Assembly (NCBI GenBank): GCA_036785325.1 | Contig: JAXIVH010000001.1 | Span: forward strand, 12,667,635-12,731,634 | Direction: 5' to 3' | Source of the DNA: Urophycis tenuis | Taxonomy: Eukaryota > Chordata > Actinopteri > Gadiformes > Phycidae | Length of the DNA stretch: 64,000 bases | Part shown: positions 23,860 to 34,889 of the stretch, one piece after another | How positions within the stretch are numbered: position 1 is the stretch's first letter | How the letters are laid out: the number at the start of each line of letters is the position of its first letter | The notes under the pieces: generated by a model | The model's database searches: none | Seen by the model: the letters and a program-made list of their open reading frames with translations, nothing else | What the model was told of the DNA's origin: nothing | Translations under genes and position numbers: made by a program

Positions 23860-24086
23860 ATGGTAAAGGCGGAGCCACATTTGCATTAATGACTGTGGGG
23901 GCTGGTGTAGGGTGCAAGACCAAACCTGTAGCAAAGAAAGAGGGCCCCCTACTGGATGTTGATGATGGAGCTGTGTTAAAGGTCAAACATACACCAGAGG
24001 ATGATGATGACGTGGGGCCGGGTGACAGTGCGTCCCAGGTTAGTGGTTCAATCACGTCCAGAGCTTTGCAAAAGGCCACGGCTTAG
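23472..24086 (+). pseudogene. BEL gag, N-terminal part, ended by in-frame TAG
   Basis: The 204-codon frame starts at the first ATG after the leader. It encodes a charged, helix-rich N-terminal Gag region and an uninterrupted Asp run (from a GAT microsatellite, about 23824-23856). The frame ends at TAG (24084-24086), but the same register continues without another stop into the Gag-Pol frame. The TAG is therefore either a nonsense mutation or, less likely, a suppressible stop between two Gag parts. BEL elements usually carry Gag-Pol as one continuous frame. Confidence 0.75.
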
Positions 24087-27000
24087 CGTGCTGCTCTTAG
24101 GGCCAAAGCGGCGATCCTCAGCCAAAAACACGAAGTGGACATGGAAGAGGTGAGAATCAAGGCCAAACTTAGGGCAAGGAGGGAGATGCTGGAACTGGAA
24201 AGCGAGCTGGCAGCAGCCAACGCAAGAATCCAGGTGCTAGCGGAAGATATCACAACATCTCGCTCCAGCGCCAGGAGGAAACGTGACCTGGAGTACCCAG
24301 CGTCCACACCAACGGAGTACTACCTGCCAACTCCAAACCCACGTCGGAACACCGCGCACACAGGGCCGCCGCCCCACCAACAACAACCAGACCCAACCAA
24401 TACACACACAGCACGACCATCTCAGCAGCAAACCGGCTCGAGACACATGGATGGTGGACAAAATACCCACTTGAGCCTGAATGTGGATGATCAGACTCTC
24501 GTCAGTGTTATAGGAAAGCAACAGGACATAACAGAAATCATGGCGAAACAGCTACAGCAGTCCCTTCTTCCATCAAAGGAAATACCAACCTTCAGCAGTG
24601 ATCCACTCCAGAATCGGTCATTCATTAAAGCTTTCGAACATGGCATTGAGGCCAGGACTGATGACGACCAGGACAGGCTCTATTATCTGGAGCAATTCAC
24701 AACCGGACAGCCAAAGGAACTTGTACAAAGCTGTTTACATATGGATCCCACAAAAGGCTATAGACAGCTAGGTAGCAGCTGGAGTGAGGCTCTGAAGTGG
24801 AGCACCATAAGGACAGAAGGTGGACAGGCATTGCGAGCATATGCATTATTTCTAAGAGGCTGTTGCAACACTATGGCGGACGTCCAGCATCTGGAGGAGC
24901 TGGATAATCCATCCAACATCAGAATCATTGTGTCAAAGTTGCCCTTCAAGCTCCGTGACAAATGGAGGTCGTCGGTTTGTGACTTCCAGGACAGACAACA
25001 CAAGAGAGTGAGGTTCAAGAACTTGGTGGAGTTTGTGGAGAAACAGGCCAGAATTGCTCTGGAATCCGTTTTTGGTGACATCGTTGACCTGACCCCAACT
25101 AGCAAAGGAGGCCCCAACACAAAGCGTTCAAGCACGATGCGAGTACACAAGCCGACCAGCAGAGGGAGCAGCTTCGCCACCTCAGTCACATCACTGCCTG
25201 TGGAGTTTGCTGGTACTTCTGCCGAGCAGCATCCAAGCAAAATCAGACAAACTCAAGACCCACACTCTGCAGCCTTCCACAAGCCTTGTCTGTACTGTGA
25301 TGGGGATCACACAAATGTGTTATGCAACAAGATGAAGCACAAGTCTAAAAAGGAGAAAGTTGACTTCCTCAGGGAGAAAGGATTGTGTTTTGGATGTTTG
25401 ACCAAAGGTCACATGAGTAAGGATTGTTGCAAGCGTTTAACCTGTCCAGTGTGCCAGCAAAGACACCCAGGCATCCTGCACATCGACAGAGGTGCGCAGA
25501 AGGAGAAGAAGCACCCCAATGGACAATCTACGTCATCATCCGCAGAGTCAGCTGTCAGCAGTGCTTTGGTCTCTCTCAAGGCACATCAACCTACCGGGGC
25601 CGGTAGCAAAGAATGCACACTTGCTGTCGTTCCAGTGCAGGTCAAGCTTGCCAGAGGAAGCCAGATTGTGGAGACTTATGCCTTCTTAGATCCGGGCAGC
25701 TCAGACACATTCTGCACTGAAGCGCTGATGATGTGGTTGCACGCAAAGGGGAAGAAGGCGGGTATATTGTTCAGAATGCTGGGACAGGAAAAAGCTGTAA
25801 ACAGCTACAGGATCACCGGGCTAGAGGTAGCCAGACTCAACAGTAACAATTTTTTGGAATTGCCAGAGGTGTATATCCAGCAAAGCATCCATGTCACTAA
25901 AGACAACATTCGAAACGAGCATGAACTTCGAAAGTGGCCGCACCTAAAGGATGTGAAAATTGCCAGAATCGAGGCAGGCGTGGAACTCCTGATTGGTGTT
26001 AATGCACCAAAGGCGCTTGAACCATGGAGAATAATAAACAGTGAAGGTAATGGACCATACGCTGTGCAGACTCTCCTCGGCTGGGTGGTCAATTGTCCAC
26101 TCTGCGGGGGCACCATGCGTGTGGATGGACATGGCCGTCCATACGTGAGTGCTAATATAATCTCTATTGCAAGATTGGAAGAGGTTTTGGTCAAGCAGTA
26201 CAACCTGAATTTTGCCGAGCAGCATTATAACGAAAGGCAGGAGATGTCCGTGGAAGATAAGCTATTCCTGGAAATTGCCTCCACATTGAAAGATGGGCAT
26301 TATTACCTAAGGTTACCCTTTCGTAAGGAGGATGTTAGAATGCCTAACAATCATATGGTTGCTGAGCAACGATCGGCCCACCTCCTGAGGAAGTTCAAAA
26401 GGGACAGTACGTTCTTTGAAGAATACAGGCTCTTTATGCAAGATGTCATTATGCAAGGACATGCTGAAGTGGTCCCCAACGACCAGCTGGAGTGCGTCAG
26501 AGGCAGGGTTTGGTACATACCGCATCAGGGCGTTTATCATCGTAGAAAGAAAACTCTTCGTGTAGTGTTTGACTGCACTGCAAACTTTGGTGGAACGTCC
26601 TTGAACCAGGCGCTGCTTCAAGGACCAAACTTGACCGATACCTTGCTTGGCGTTCTTATGCGTTTTCGCCAGGGTCTTGTCGCTCTAATGGCTGACATAC
26701 AAGGGATGTTTCACCAGGTCAAAGTGGCACGAGAGGATGTCGATTTTCTCTGTTTTCTCTGGTGGCCTGATGGAGACCTCAGTCAAAAGCTGACCGAGCA
26801 TCGGATGACTGGTCATCTCTTTGGAGCTGTGTCCTCACCCAGCTGCGCCACATTCGCCCTGTTAAAGACAGCAGAGGATAACCAGAGTGACTACCCTTCC
26901 GACGTTATCAACACCATAAAAAACAATTTCTATGTGGATGATTGTCTCAAGGCAGCAGAGACAGAGGAGCAAGCAGTGTCACTGTACCGGGACCTGACGG

Positions 27001-27218
27001 AAGTGTGCGCCAAGGGTGGATTCAGACTGACCAAATGGGTTAGTAATCGCCGCTCTGTCCTCTCCTTGATCCCAGAGGAGGACAGGGCAACAGAGGTGAA
27101 GACACTGGACCTGGATAGAGAGCACCTTCCCATGGAACGAGCCCTTGGGGCTCAGTGGAATGCTGAGCATGACACCTTCACGTTCAGCATAGCAGTCAAG
27201 AAACAGCCAACAACATGA
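24087..27218 (+). pseudogene. BEL/Pao Gag-protease-reverse transcriptase frame
   Basis: The first Met after the TAG is at 24135, giving 1,027 codons in the same register as gag. Order of parts by residue from that Met: coiled, Glu-rich segment (1-45); Pro/Gln-rich linker (55-105); BEL Gag domain beginning PTFSSDP (about 150-330); Cys-rich zinc knuckles from CLYC to CPVC (385-450); aspartic protease with LDPGSSDTF (about 517); and reverse transcriptase with VFDCTANFGGTSLNQ (810), LMADIQGMFHQV (about 855) and the catalytic YVDD (931). The protein would form the particle, process it and copy the RNA. The frame ends at TGA 27216-27218, where the Pao-specific region (RGILSIVNSVYDPLG) continues in register after the stop. 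Confidence 0.9.
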
Positions 27219-28085
27219 CGTGGCATACTCTCCATTGTCAATTCTGTGTATGACCCGTTGGGGGATTCTACAAGACCTGTGTATCAAGCTTGGGTGGGAT
27301 GAGGAAGTCCCAGAAGCCTTCACCCGAAGATGGCGTCAGTGGGTTGCGGAGTTACAACTGCTAGGTGACTTTCGTGTCGACCGATGTCTCACACCAAACA
27401 GCTTTGGTGAGATAAAAACAGCCCAACTGCACCATTTCTGCGACGCCTAAGAGATTATGGTTATGGAACTATGTCCTACCTTCGACTAGCCAATGAGAGT
27501 AACAACCTCCACTCTGCCTTTGTGATGGGAAAGGCCAGAGTGGTTCCATTGAAGCAGACAACCATACCATGACTGGAGCTAGCCGCAGCAGTCCTAGCGG
27601 TTAAGGTTGACAGAATGCTGAAAACCGAGCTACAGTTCCAGTGGGAGGACTCGGTATTCTGGTCAGACAGCACAACTGTGTTGAAGTATATTGCAAACAC
27701 CACCGCAAGGTTCCTAACATTTATCAGGGATATGTCTCAGGTGTCACAGTGGAGATACATCAGCTCGGGCCTCAACCCTGCAGACGATGCGTCACGTGGC
27801 CTAGGAGCAGGTGCACTGCTGCAGTGTGGAAGGTTGCTATCAGGCCCGGATTTCCTCTCACTGCCTGAGTCACAGTGGCCCAGGTTTGTTGGTATGCTGG
27901 GAAAGATAGCTGATGATGACCCTGAAATAAGAAACCATGTCTCTGTATGTAGCACTGTGGTGGAGGAGAATCCCACACGCAGGCTCATTGAACGCTTCTC
28001 AAGTTGGGCAAGCCTAAAGAGAGCCGTAGCATGGATCCTTAAGCTAAAGAAGGTGCTTCGGAGCCTGTCTCAGGAAAGAAAGTAA
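27219..28085 (+). pseudogene. BEL/Pao RNase H region, several breaks
   Basis: After the TGA, the register reads RGILSIVNSVYDPLG. A stretch expected after DPLG is then missing, and LQDLCIKLGWDEEVP appears in another frame. The RNase H-like part follows, with HHFCDA, a stop, GYGTMSYLRLANES in a shifted frame, then a TGA between TIP and LELAAAV where the family usually has Arg (a CGA-to-TGA change is likely). The best-preserved piece (27615-28085) has FWSDSTTVLKYI and NPADDASRG, with catalytic acidic residues. It ends at TAA 28083-28085. Clear decay. Confidence 0.8.
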
Positions 28086-29300
28086 GCACAAAAGGCGACG
28101 TCTGCCCCAGATAAGGGGATCAAAGAGAAGCTTCCCCCTCAAGCTCTTTCTGTGGATGACATGCCCCAACCAGAGGAGGCTGTGGTGCGCCTCGAGCAGG
28201 AGCAAAGCTTCCATGAGGAGATGGCTGCACTAAGGAAAGGTTCCACAGTAAAGAAAAGCAGCAGCATGTACAGGCTTGATCCTGTTCTGAGGAATGGAGT
28301 ACTGAGGATAGGAGGAAGGCTGAGCAGGTCAGCGTTGCCGGAAGTTAAAGACGGACACGTGTCCAAGCTGATTCTAAGTTGGATCCATGAGATAACAGGC
28401 CATGGCGGGAGAAACCACATGCTCTCCAGGCTTAGACGGCAATACTGGATCCTACAAGCCAACTCCGCAGCAAGAACGATAATAAGGCAGTGCCAACTCT
28501 GCCGACGTCAACGTGGAAAGGTGGGGGAGCAGATGATGTCCGACCTCCCCACTGATCGCATTACGCCAGATCTACCTCCCTTCACACATGTCGGGATGGA
28601 TTATTTCGGGCCCATAGACGTGAAAAGAGGATGTGGAACTGTGAAGAGGTAAGGGGTCATATTCACATGCCTGGCCTCCCGAGCTATACACCTGGAGGAG
28701 GCCTATTCCCTGGACACCGACTCATGTATCCATGCCCTCCGGCGATTCATCTGCAGGAAAGGCCAAGTGAAGGAGATCCAGTCGGAAAACGGCACTAACC
28801 TCGTAGGCTCCGCTCGTGAGCTGAAGGAGGCTCTGGAACAGCTCAATAAAAGAAAGATCGAGAAGACCTTACTGCAGGACGGCATCTCATGGAAGTTCAA
28901 CCCTCCTCATGGAGCCCACCATGGTGGCGTGTGGGAGCGGCTGATTAAGCAGATAAAGCACGTTCTACAATCGGTCATGAGGCAACAAACATTTGACGAC
29001 GAAGCCTTACAAACAGCCCTCTGTGAGGTGGAAGCCATACTGAACGATCGGCCAATCACCCCGGCGTCAGATGATCCAGGTGATCTGGAGGCCCTGACAC
29101 CCAACCACCTCATTCAGTTGAAGGGGAAACCGATCCTTCCACCCGGCCTGTTCAACAAAGATGATACTTACATTCGCAGGCGGTGGAGGCATGTGCAGTA
29201 TATCGCAGACCTCTTCTGGAGGTGGAATATCTGCCTATGATGCAGGAGCGCCGAAAATGGAATACAAAACAGAGGAAAGTAAGCTCGACCAAGGGCCAGT
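28086..29300 (+). pseudogene. BEL/Pao integrase, broken
   Basis: The integrase zinc-binding HHCC segment (HEITGHGGRNHML...CQLCRRQ, about 28387-28515) is followed by the catalytic core: GMDYFGP (about 28592), a stop at 28650-28652, then ASRAIHLE in the same register. The second catalytic motif reads SEN (28782-28790) instead of SDN, and GGVWERLIK holds the final Glu (about 28925-28950). The C-terminal part (NDRPIT...LTPNHLI, RRWRHVQYIADLFWR) is shifted near 29215, where EYLPMMQERRKW continues in another frame. Sequence similarity is lost near 29300, where a LINE 3' segment appears to take over. Confidence 0.85.
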
Positions 29301-29831
29301 GGTGAACATTGAGCTCAGGAACACGTTCAGCCACATGCTCACTCAGCCAAGTGCCTCAAAGTGCTTGGGTGCTCCTTCATCCCACCAACCATCAGGCTCA
29401 GGAAGCTCCAACACCACCAGACAAATGGAATGGACTGAACTTTCATTCACATACACCACACCACACACCTTGGACTGTGACCCAGCCGTTGTTATTCCAG
29501 GACCATTCATATGTTGTACCTGGAATACCTGTATAAATTTGCACATCTTGCACCCTGCACTTTCCGCATACTTGCACTATTTTATCTACTTGCACTATTT
29601 GATCTATTTTGCATTTTGCACCACAAACTGCTTTCTAGGACACTAGTATGCATACGGGTCCTCTCGTCACCGACCTGACTTAAGAGCTCGTATTTAATCT
29701 AATCTATTGTTTTTTTTTATTGTGTATAGTATTTAGCCAGGCTCTTTACTGCTCATCTATCCCCTGCACTGCTGGTCTCTGCGAATTTCTCCTACGGGGG
29801 ATTAATAAAGAAATATCTTATCTTATCTTAA
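29300..29831 (+). mobile_element. LINE 3' tail inside the BEL 3' region
   Basis: The segment ends CTACGGGGGATTAATAAAGA followed by AATATCTTATCTTATCTTA (29793-29830), a LINE 3' end running into a TCTTA tail. Upstream is non-coding sequence with CTTGCACTATTTTATCTACT-type repeats (about 29565-29615), which occur in fish LINE untranslated regions. The left boundary is only approximate, where integrase similarity ends. Confidence 0.55.
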
Positions 29832-30212
29832 CGTGGTCACTGTTCTTGAACAGCTGGCCTCCACATACTAACAACCACATCCCATTATGCTCGCACCCAC
29901 GTATCTACGTATGGTACATATCAATGCACTAACATCTCATCCCATAACATACACTGACGTGCACCACACCCACTGGCACACCAATGTGGGATTCACATGC
30001 CATCAGCGGACTTGGCAGCACTGCCTGCCCACTCCCATGTGGAATGTTGACAAAGATCAAAAAAAAAAAAAAATAGTAGATGCCATGAATGTGTATCTAT
30101 GTGTATTTGTACTGACCATGCTCGGGGCTACTTTCGTTATCAAAATATTGATCGGCTCCATTTATGTTTATGATCGTGGTAATTGTTCCAGGGTATCAAT
30201 TAGGGGCCGGAA
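29832..30212 (+). other. BEL 3' untranslated region up to the polypurine tract
   Basis: This holds an A-run (30060-30072) and the sequence leading into AGGGGCCGGAA just before the 3' LTR. A short frame, CVFVLTMLGATFVIK, could be a leftover of the element's own 3' coding end but has no recognisable domain. Confidence 0.45.
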
Positions 30213-30492
30213 TGTGGGAGCCGTATTGCTAATGTTTCTGTTTTATGATATTCGTTTGTGTTTATCTGTTTAAGGGGATTTATTATTATGATTATTGGCA
30301 AAATTAATGCTCCAGGCTCAGTCACTTGTTGTGTGGGCGGGGTTGGTTACCATGGTGACCTGTGGTCCGGTGATTGCCGGCCGAGGATCAGCTGTGGCAT
30401 ATAGGCAGCTGGAAATGTTTAGCGTGAGCGAGGCGAGGAGTTGGAGAAGACTCGTGCACATAGACGGGCTGAATAAATAGTTTTTAACCACA
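30213..30492 (+). repeat. BEL 3' LTR, first part
   Basis: Begins TGTGGGAGCCG like the 5' LTR and matches it to GAATAAATAGTTTTTAACCA CA, where an insertion starts. The match resumes at about 32519. Confidence 0.88.
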
Positions 30493-30814
30493 TGTAATAA
30501 GACGTAAGCGAGAGTACGGGCGACAACGCCACCTGGGGACTCTTGCCCCAGGATATAGGTGGAAACAGTCAATCACACTATACAGGTTCTTATAATACCA
30601 CGGGCCAGAGACGGTTAGCTACGAAATAAGATAAGTTTTATTTCACAAAATAATAACAAAGGAGAAACAACTTAATTTTGACACACACCAAGTAATATAA
30701 AATTATTACTGCGGCAGGGGAAAAAAGGGGTGGAGTTAGGGCTAGGGCTTACCAGTCAGCAGCAGAATGACAAACCAAAAAGGGGAGGGGTCCTCAAAAT
30801 AACCACCCGTGATA

Positions 30815-30815
<1 letters not shown>

Positions 30816-30851
<36 letters not shown>
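30816..30851. repeat. (CA)n microsatellite
   Basis: An uninterrupted run of 18 CA units within the insertion in the BEL 3' LTR. Confidence 0.95.
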
Positions 30852-30852
<1 letters not shown>

Positions 30853-31690
30853 CAAAAGGGGATGTGGAACAAAACACCGCCACCAGGGGTACTGCCGCTT
30901 TGGGCCCTCAGCGCCTAAACACGCCACAGCAAAAGAACACTGGTTTGGACAGGCAAAAGAAGAGCAAAAACTAAACACACAAGAATGCAAAATACACGAA
31001 AGAATACAATTAAACCAGAAAAAAATACAATTGCTAATTAACTAAATAAGAAATTTAACAAAAAAGAAACCAACGGTTTAAAATGGGTCCGAGGGTTATT
31101 TTAAAGTGCCGGAAGGCTAACGATGCGCAGGCAGCGGTTCCGCCTCACTGACGCGCTGCCTAATAGCCTGCATGTGGGGTGTTCCACCCAGTTATGTTCA
31201 GTCCATGGTTCCACCGGGCAGAGCCGAATAGAAAGTAGTGAGCCAAGACAGCAGGAAGAATCCTTCAAGGAGGGTGGCCAAGACGGCCCACAATCTGGTG
31301 CCTCTGAGGAAAGGCATAAGTTAAATTAGACAAAAAAAATATATTAACAAAACTTAATCAAAGAAATGTATACATACCACTTCAGAGTCTGGGAGCGTCG
31401 GAGGAAAGCCTCACAGACCACGGCTCAACTGTGTGCTTATCTATGATATGCAAGGGCCTAATGAGTTGAGAGCAGGACAAAAAGCAAAACAACAGAAGCA
31501 GACCCCACGTACCGGAGTGGCCGCTTCGCCGCGCGCACAGATCCAGTGTAGCCGCCCGCCACCAAGACCCCAGCAGCTAGCCACGCTGCACCGGGAAGAG
31601 TTGGCACCTCGATGCGGGCACGCCAAACAAAACGCTCAACCACGCCGAACCACAGCCACCACGGAAATGGAGGAAGAGGATGCGCCCGGC

Positions 31691-32442
31691 TATTGATGTT
31701 ACGGATGATACCGAGGCTTTGAAGCGCGTATCGAGTACGTCAAGCCCTTTTCAGCAAAGCCCCGTATCGAGGCTTGTGTTGTATGGGTGAGATGACGTCA
31801 CGCGTGACGTTCGAAGCCTCGTTTGGCTCCGCCGCTTCGAAATGTGGTTCAGTTTTGCCGGACGTTCGACTCCATAAAGATGTTCCGTACCTGGATACGA
31901 ACTTGTGGGTTTTTGTTAGTCGGAGTTGAGCAGTGGTTTTTGCGGTGGTTTGTGTACTTAAATAATTTATTTAAGATGGAGCCAGCTAGGAACAAGAGAA
32001 AGTTTTCACCTGTTTGGGAGCACTTTGATTTGATTTCTCCCAATAATACAATATCCAATGACATAAATAAGTGTTGTTAAATTTTTGCTCGTAAGATACA
32101 ATGGTGTAATGGGTAGGGTGGTGTGCAAGTAATCCGGCGACCCGCGTTCAATTCTGACATAATGCGTCGTTTTTTTTTTTTTTAATTTTTGACTTTGTGT
32201 TAGAAATATCACAGAAAGACGAAGTTTTCTTTTTCCGCTAATTTACATTAACATAAAAGCATTCGCAGACCACATAACACATTCTGATGCTATTGTTTTG
32301 GTGCAGGTTTTCAGCATATTGCATTTTTATTGCCCTGTAGGTGTCACTAGCGTGCACTCGAAGCCTCGAGAAATGAACTACTTTTCAACACATCTGGCCG
32401 AAAGGCTTCAACGGTTCATGAAGCTTCGTCTCACCATCACTA
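31691..32442. mobile_element. Non-autonomous hAT element (752 bp) nested in the insertion
   Basis: It is flanked by the exact 8-bp duplication CGCCCGGC (31683-31690 and 32443-32450). The ends are inverted: TATTGATG at the left; the reverse complement of the right end is TAGTGATG. Subterminal copies of CGAAGCCTCG-like motifs occur near both ends, as is usual for hAT transposase binding. The interior has a 16-bp palindrome (31795-31810) containing TGACGTCA and a tRNA-like segment (about 32098-32158). No transposase is encoded. Confidence 0.85.
32098..32158 (+). other. tRNA-like segment in the hAT element
   Basis: TGGTGTAATGGGTAGGGTGG resembles an A-box/D-arm region, and GCGTTCAATTC, about 40 bases on, resembles a B-box/T-arm (GGTTCRANNCC). 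Spacing fits a tRNA, but the acceptor and anticodon stems do not pair well by eye, so it is a degenerate tRNA-derived piece rather than a working tRNA gene. Confidence 0.45.
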
Positions 32443-32518
32443 CGCCCGGCCACCCGCATCCGCTTTTAACCGGACGCACACTGCCATATAGCGGCCAGGA
32501 GAGAAACATCCTCCGGCC

Positions 32519-32729
32519 ACACACACACACAAACAAATAGAACCCGAACGAGCTGAAAGCAGTGTATTTGGTCGCCTTAGAATTATTATTGTGGATTGGA
32601 TTCCGGAATTTGGATGTCGCTTTCGTTACGAGTACCCGGAATAAAAGGCATCAAATCACGTTGGCTACTGGGTGATTGTGTCTTAAAGATTTACCCCGAT
32701 CGTGGATGATGGCGAAGCAAGCCGCGACA
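32519..32729 (+). repeat. BEL 3' LTR, second part
   Basis: This continues the LTR from ACAAACAAATAGAACCCG to CCGCGACA at 32729, directly followed by the target duplication ACACT. It differs from the 5' LTR by a few-base insertion after CCGGAAT and a short deletion before GTCTTAAAG. Confidence 0.88.
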
Positions 32730-32734
32730 ACACT

Positions 32735-33241
32735 AGATGCCCTGCTCAATGTAAAACGGCATGGCAAGGGCCTGCTGCTAGTGATATTCTTCCCAAACAA
32801 AAGAACATAGCAATCAACGTGCCTAACGGTGCGCTGCAAGAATACTAGCCTATGACATGCAAGGGTATAGAGATGTGTTAACCGCAAACTACACACAAGT
32901 TACACGTTGCTGAAACAACTGAACAATGTACTACGGACAGTCCGATATACCTAGTGCTAAACGGGTAAGTGGACGAGGGGAACAAGTCATTATATAAAGA
33001 CAATGTCCGGACTCACATTCGACGGGACGCACGGCAAGGAAAAGAACATTCGCGAATCTCCGTAACGAATTGTCACCAGCTCCCAAAAACTGTGGCTCCG
33101 ATCCCATGTGACTCTCGCTGACTGGAGGGCGGGGCAGTTAAATAGTTCAGTGTGATGGACAGGTGAGTCAGGATCGGGATTGGCCATCCCAGAATGGGTG
33201 ATCTGGGGGAATCTCGGAACCGTCCATTAGAACGGAAACAT
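32735..33241. other. Non-coding; no gene seen
   Basis: This is flanking sequence after the BEL target duplication. No domain-bearing frame or RNA gene is visible. Confidence 0.5.
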
Positions 33242-33874
33242 TAGGCGAGTTTCAGATTAGGCATGCGGCTTCGTTTGCCATGCTTCAGAATGCATTCTGG
33301 GATGAAAACGTCAGAAATACCTCTGATGAACTTCCGATGCGACGATTCACCTGGCTTTCAAAACTCGCGTGTTTTCAGGAAATCAACTTCCGCCTGCTTT
33401 TCTGGCCATGTTCTCTCGAGCAAGTGCGGACATAAGACACTCCCCTCAACCTCCTCTCAACTTTGCCCGATCCACGTCAGAAGTGACATTACACCTTTCA
33501 GAGAGGCGTGTCTGGTGCCCTCTCCCAAACTATGCATATTAAAAAGAGATTAAAAAGAGACGATTTTGTGAACTTTCACTTCATCACTCATCATGCATTT
33601 TTTATTTTTTTTATTTTATTTACACATTTCTCCACATAGCCAAGCCATTGTGCATGCAGAAAATTCATCGCATTTGCTCCTCAGCCTGCATCAGTAAGGG
33701 GAGATCCAATGCCTCGAACTCGTCTGCTACGAAGAACGTAAGTTTTTGACGAGAAGTTCACCTGTGTCCGCCTTGACCAGACGGGAACTTGACGTGATTA
33801 TGACGAGTTCCGCCGGATCTTCTCAAGTCTCGTTGCAACAAATGCGCAAATGCAAACGATCTGAAACTCGCCTA
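33242..33874. mobile_element. ~630-bp DNA element with AGGCGAGTTTCAGAT ends
   Basis: AGGCGAGTTTCAGAT (33243-33257) is matched by its exact reverse complement (33859-33873), and similarity continues inward with gaps (GCATGCGG..TCGTTTGC against GCAAATGCAAACG). The inverted ends and size fit a non-autonomous DNA transposon. The target duplication is not clear, and no protein is encoded. Confidence 0.6.
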
Positions 33875-34044
33875 GTGTGTTACATAAAACACCTTACACA
33901 CAAGGGTTAAGCGCACTCCCCCCGTAAGCACTGCCCAATTCTGAACAACTACTGGGCTGCAAATATTCATAAAATAGTCTGTTGGCTACACTCTTCTCAT
34001 ATAAGCTGCTGTGTTCTCGAGGAACAGTCATGCAAGCATTCTAG

Positions 34045-34490
34045 CCTAAGGGCCTTAATTTATTCATCCTTGCCTATAAGATATTCCAGCTTCACCTCTC
34101 ATCCTGTAGTACTGTCTATTCTGAACATTTGGAACCAATTTCGCTCTCATTACAAATTCATGTCTGCCTTAATCCTCGGCCCCATTCACAAAAAAAAAAA
34201 AATTCCGTCCCTCTATTATGGACCTATCATTTATGGAATGGCGGAGGAAAGGGTACATACTGTTGTGAAAATCCACCACACCCCCATTGCTTGCCTGTTG
34301 GCTGGAGGATGTCATGCTCTTTCTTAAGCTAGAAAAATTTAAATATACACCGAGAGAGTCCATGAAGAATTTCTACCAGAGATGGCAGCCTATTATTGAC
34401 TATTTTACCAACTTAAAGGAATTGGAGACAATTAGGTTACCCTAACTTTCCACACTGTTTCTGAGAGTGTGCGATACATTAAATAATGCT
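34045..34490 (+). pseudogene. L1-like LINE ORF2 C-terminal fragment
   Basis: Plus-strand reading gives LPIRYSSFTSHPVVLSILNI followed by WNQFRSHYKF, the block L1 ORF2 proteins carry downstream of RT. An A-run (34191-34202) shifts the frame. Then KLEKFKYTPRESMKNFYQRW and PIIDYF follow, the usual ORF2 C-terminal pattern. Its position in ORF2 follows on from the fragment ending at 22047, so it may be the 3' part of the same copy, with the intervening elements inserted later. Not functional. Confidence 0.6.
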
Positions 34491-34889
34491 CTCAAATGGC
34501 AGGACTTAGCATCCAGGACTTAAGGTATATGTGCACGTGTTTTCTTTTTTTCTTACTATTGTGTTATCTTGATGTGTTGAGGAAAAGGAAAAACCACCGC
34601 TGAAACGTCCCACTTGTACGTTGAAGGGTATGTTACAAAGTAGAACAGTGTCAAAAAGGTCCAAATCTTGAGAGAACCTCTGTGGCCAAATTCTGAGAAC
34701 ACTGCCAGCCTTGTCCTGATGCACAGTTTAAAAACTACTTCTCAGATAATTATCTTAACAGTCAGGCACCCCCTGTACCCCAAGCTATTGTGACAACTGG
34801 CTTCTTTGCTCCTCTGACCTCGTAACACCATAAACTCCCCATAAACTCCTGTTCCTCGCAAACAACCTCAAGGAAAACATGCATCTCCT

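Larger units (their letters stand above)
30493..32518. mobile_element. ~2-kb insertion in the BEL 3' LTR, possibly a solo LTR
   Basis: The 3' LTR breaks after ...TTAACCACA and resumes at CCACACACACACACAAAC. The insertion starts TGTAATAAGACG and ends near CTCCGGCCA, so TG...CA ends with a 4-bp CACA duplication are possible; the CA-rich flank makes the exact edge ambiguous. It contains a (CA)n run (30816-30851) and a later 752-bp hAT insertion, leaving about 1.27 kb of original sequence with no protein frame. A long solo LTR is one explanation; it is not established. Confidence 0.55.
22692..32729 (+). mobile_element. BEL/Pao LTR retrotransposon with nested insertions
   Basis: The full span of an LTR retrotransposon is bounded by the 5-bp target duplication ACACT (22687-22691 and 32730-32734). 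The 5' LTR is 22692-23206. The 3' LTR begins at 30213 after the purine-rich AGGGGCCGGAA and is split by a later insertion (about 30493-32518). Between the LTRs are gag, aspartic protease, reverse transcriptase, RNase H and integrase in the BEL/Pao order on the plus strand. The element is inactive: stops and frameshifts in gag and pol, a LINE tail in the 3' region and the disrupted LTR. The LTRs differ by several indels and substitutions, so it is not a recent arrival. Confidence 0.9.

Noticed and set aside
30730..31045. Frames across 30730-31045 containing THTHTH or VCVCVC
   Set aside because: They are translations of the (CA)n microsatellite in the insertion.
32098..32158. A functional tRNA gene
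   Set aside because: Box-like motifs are present, but the acceptor and anticodon stems do not pair by eye and it lies inside a hAT element.
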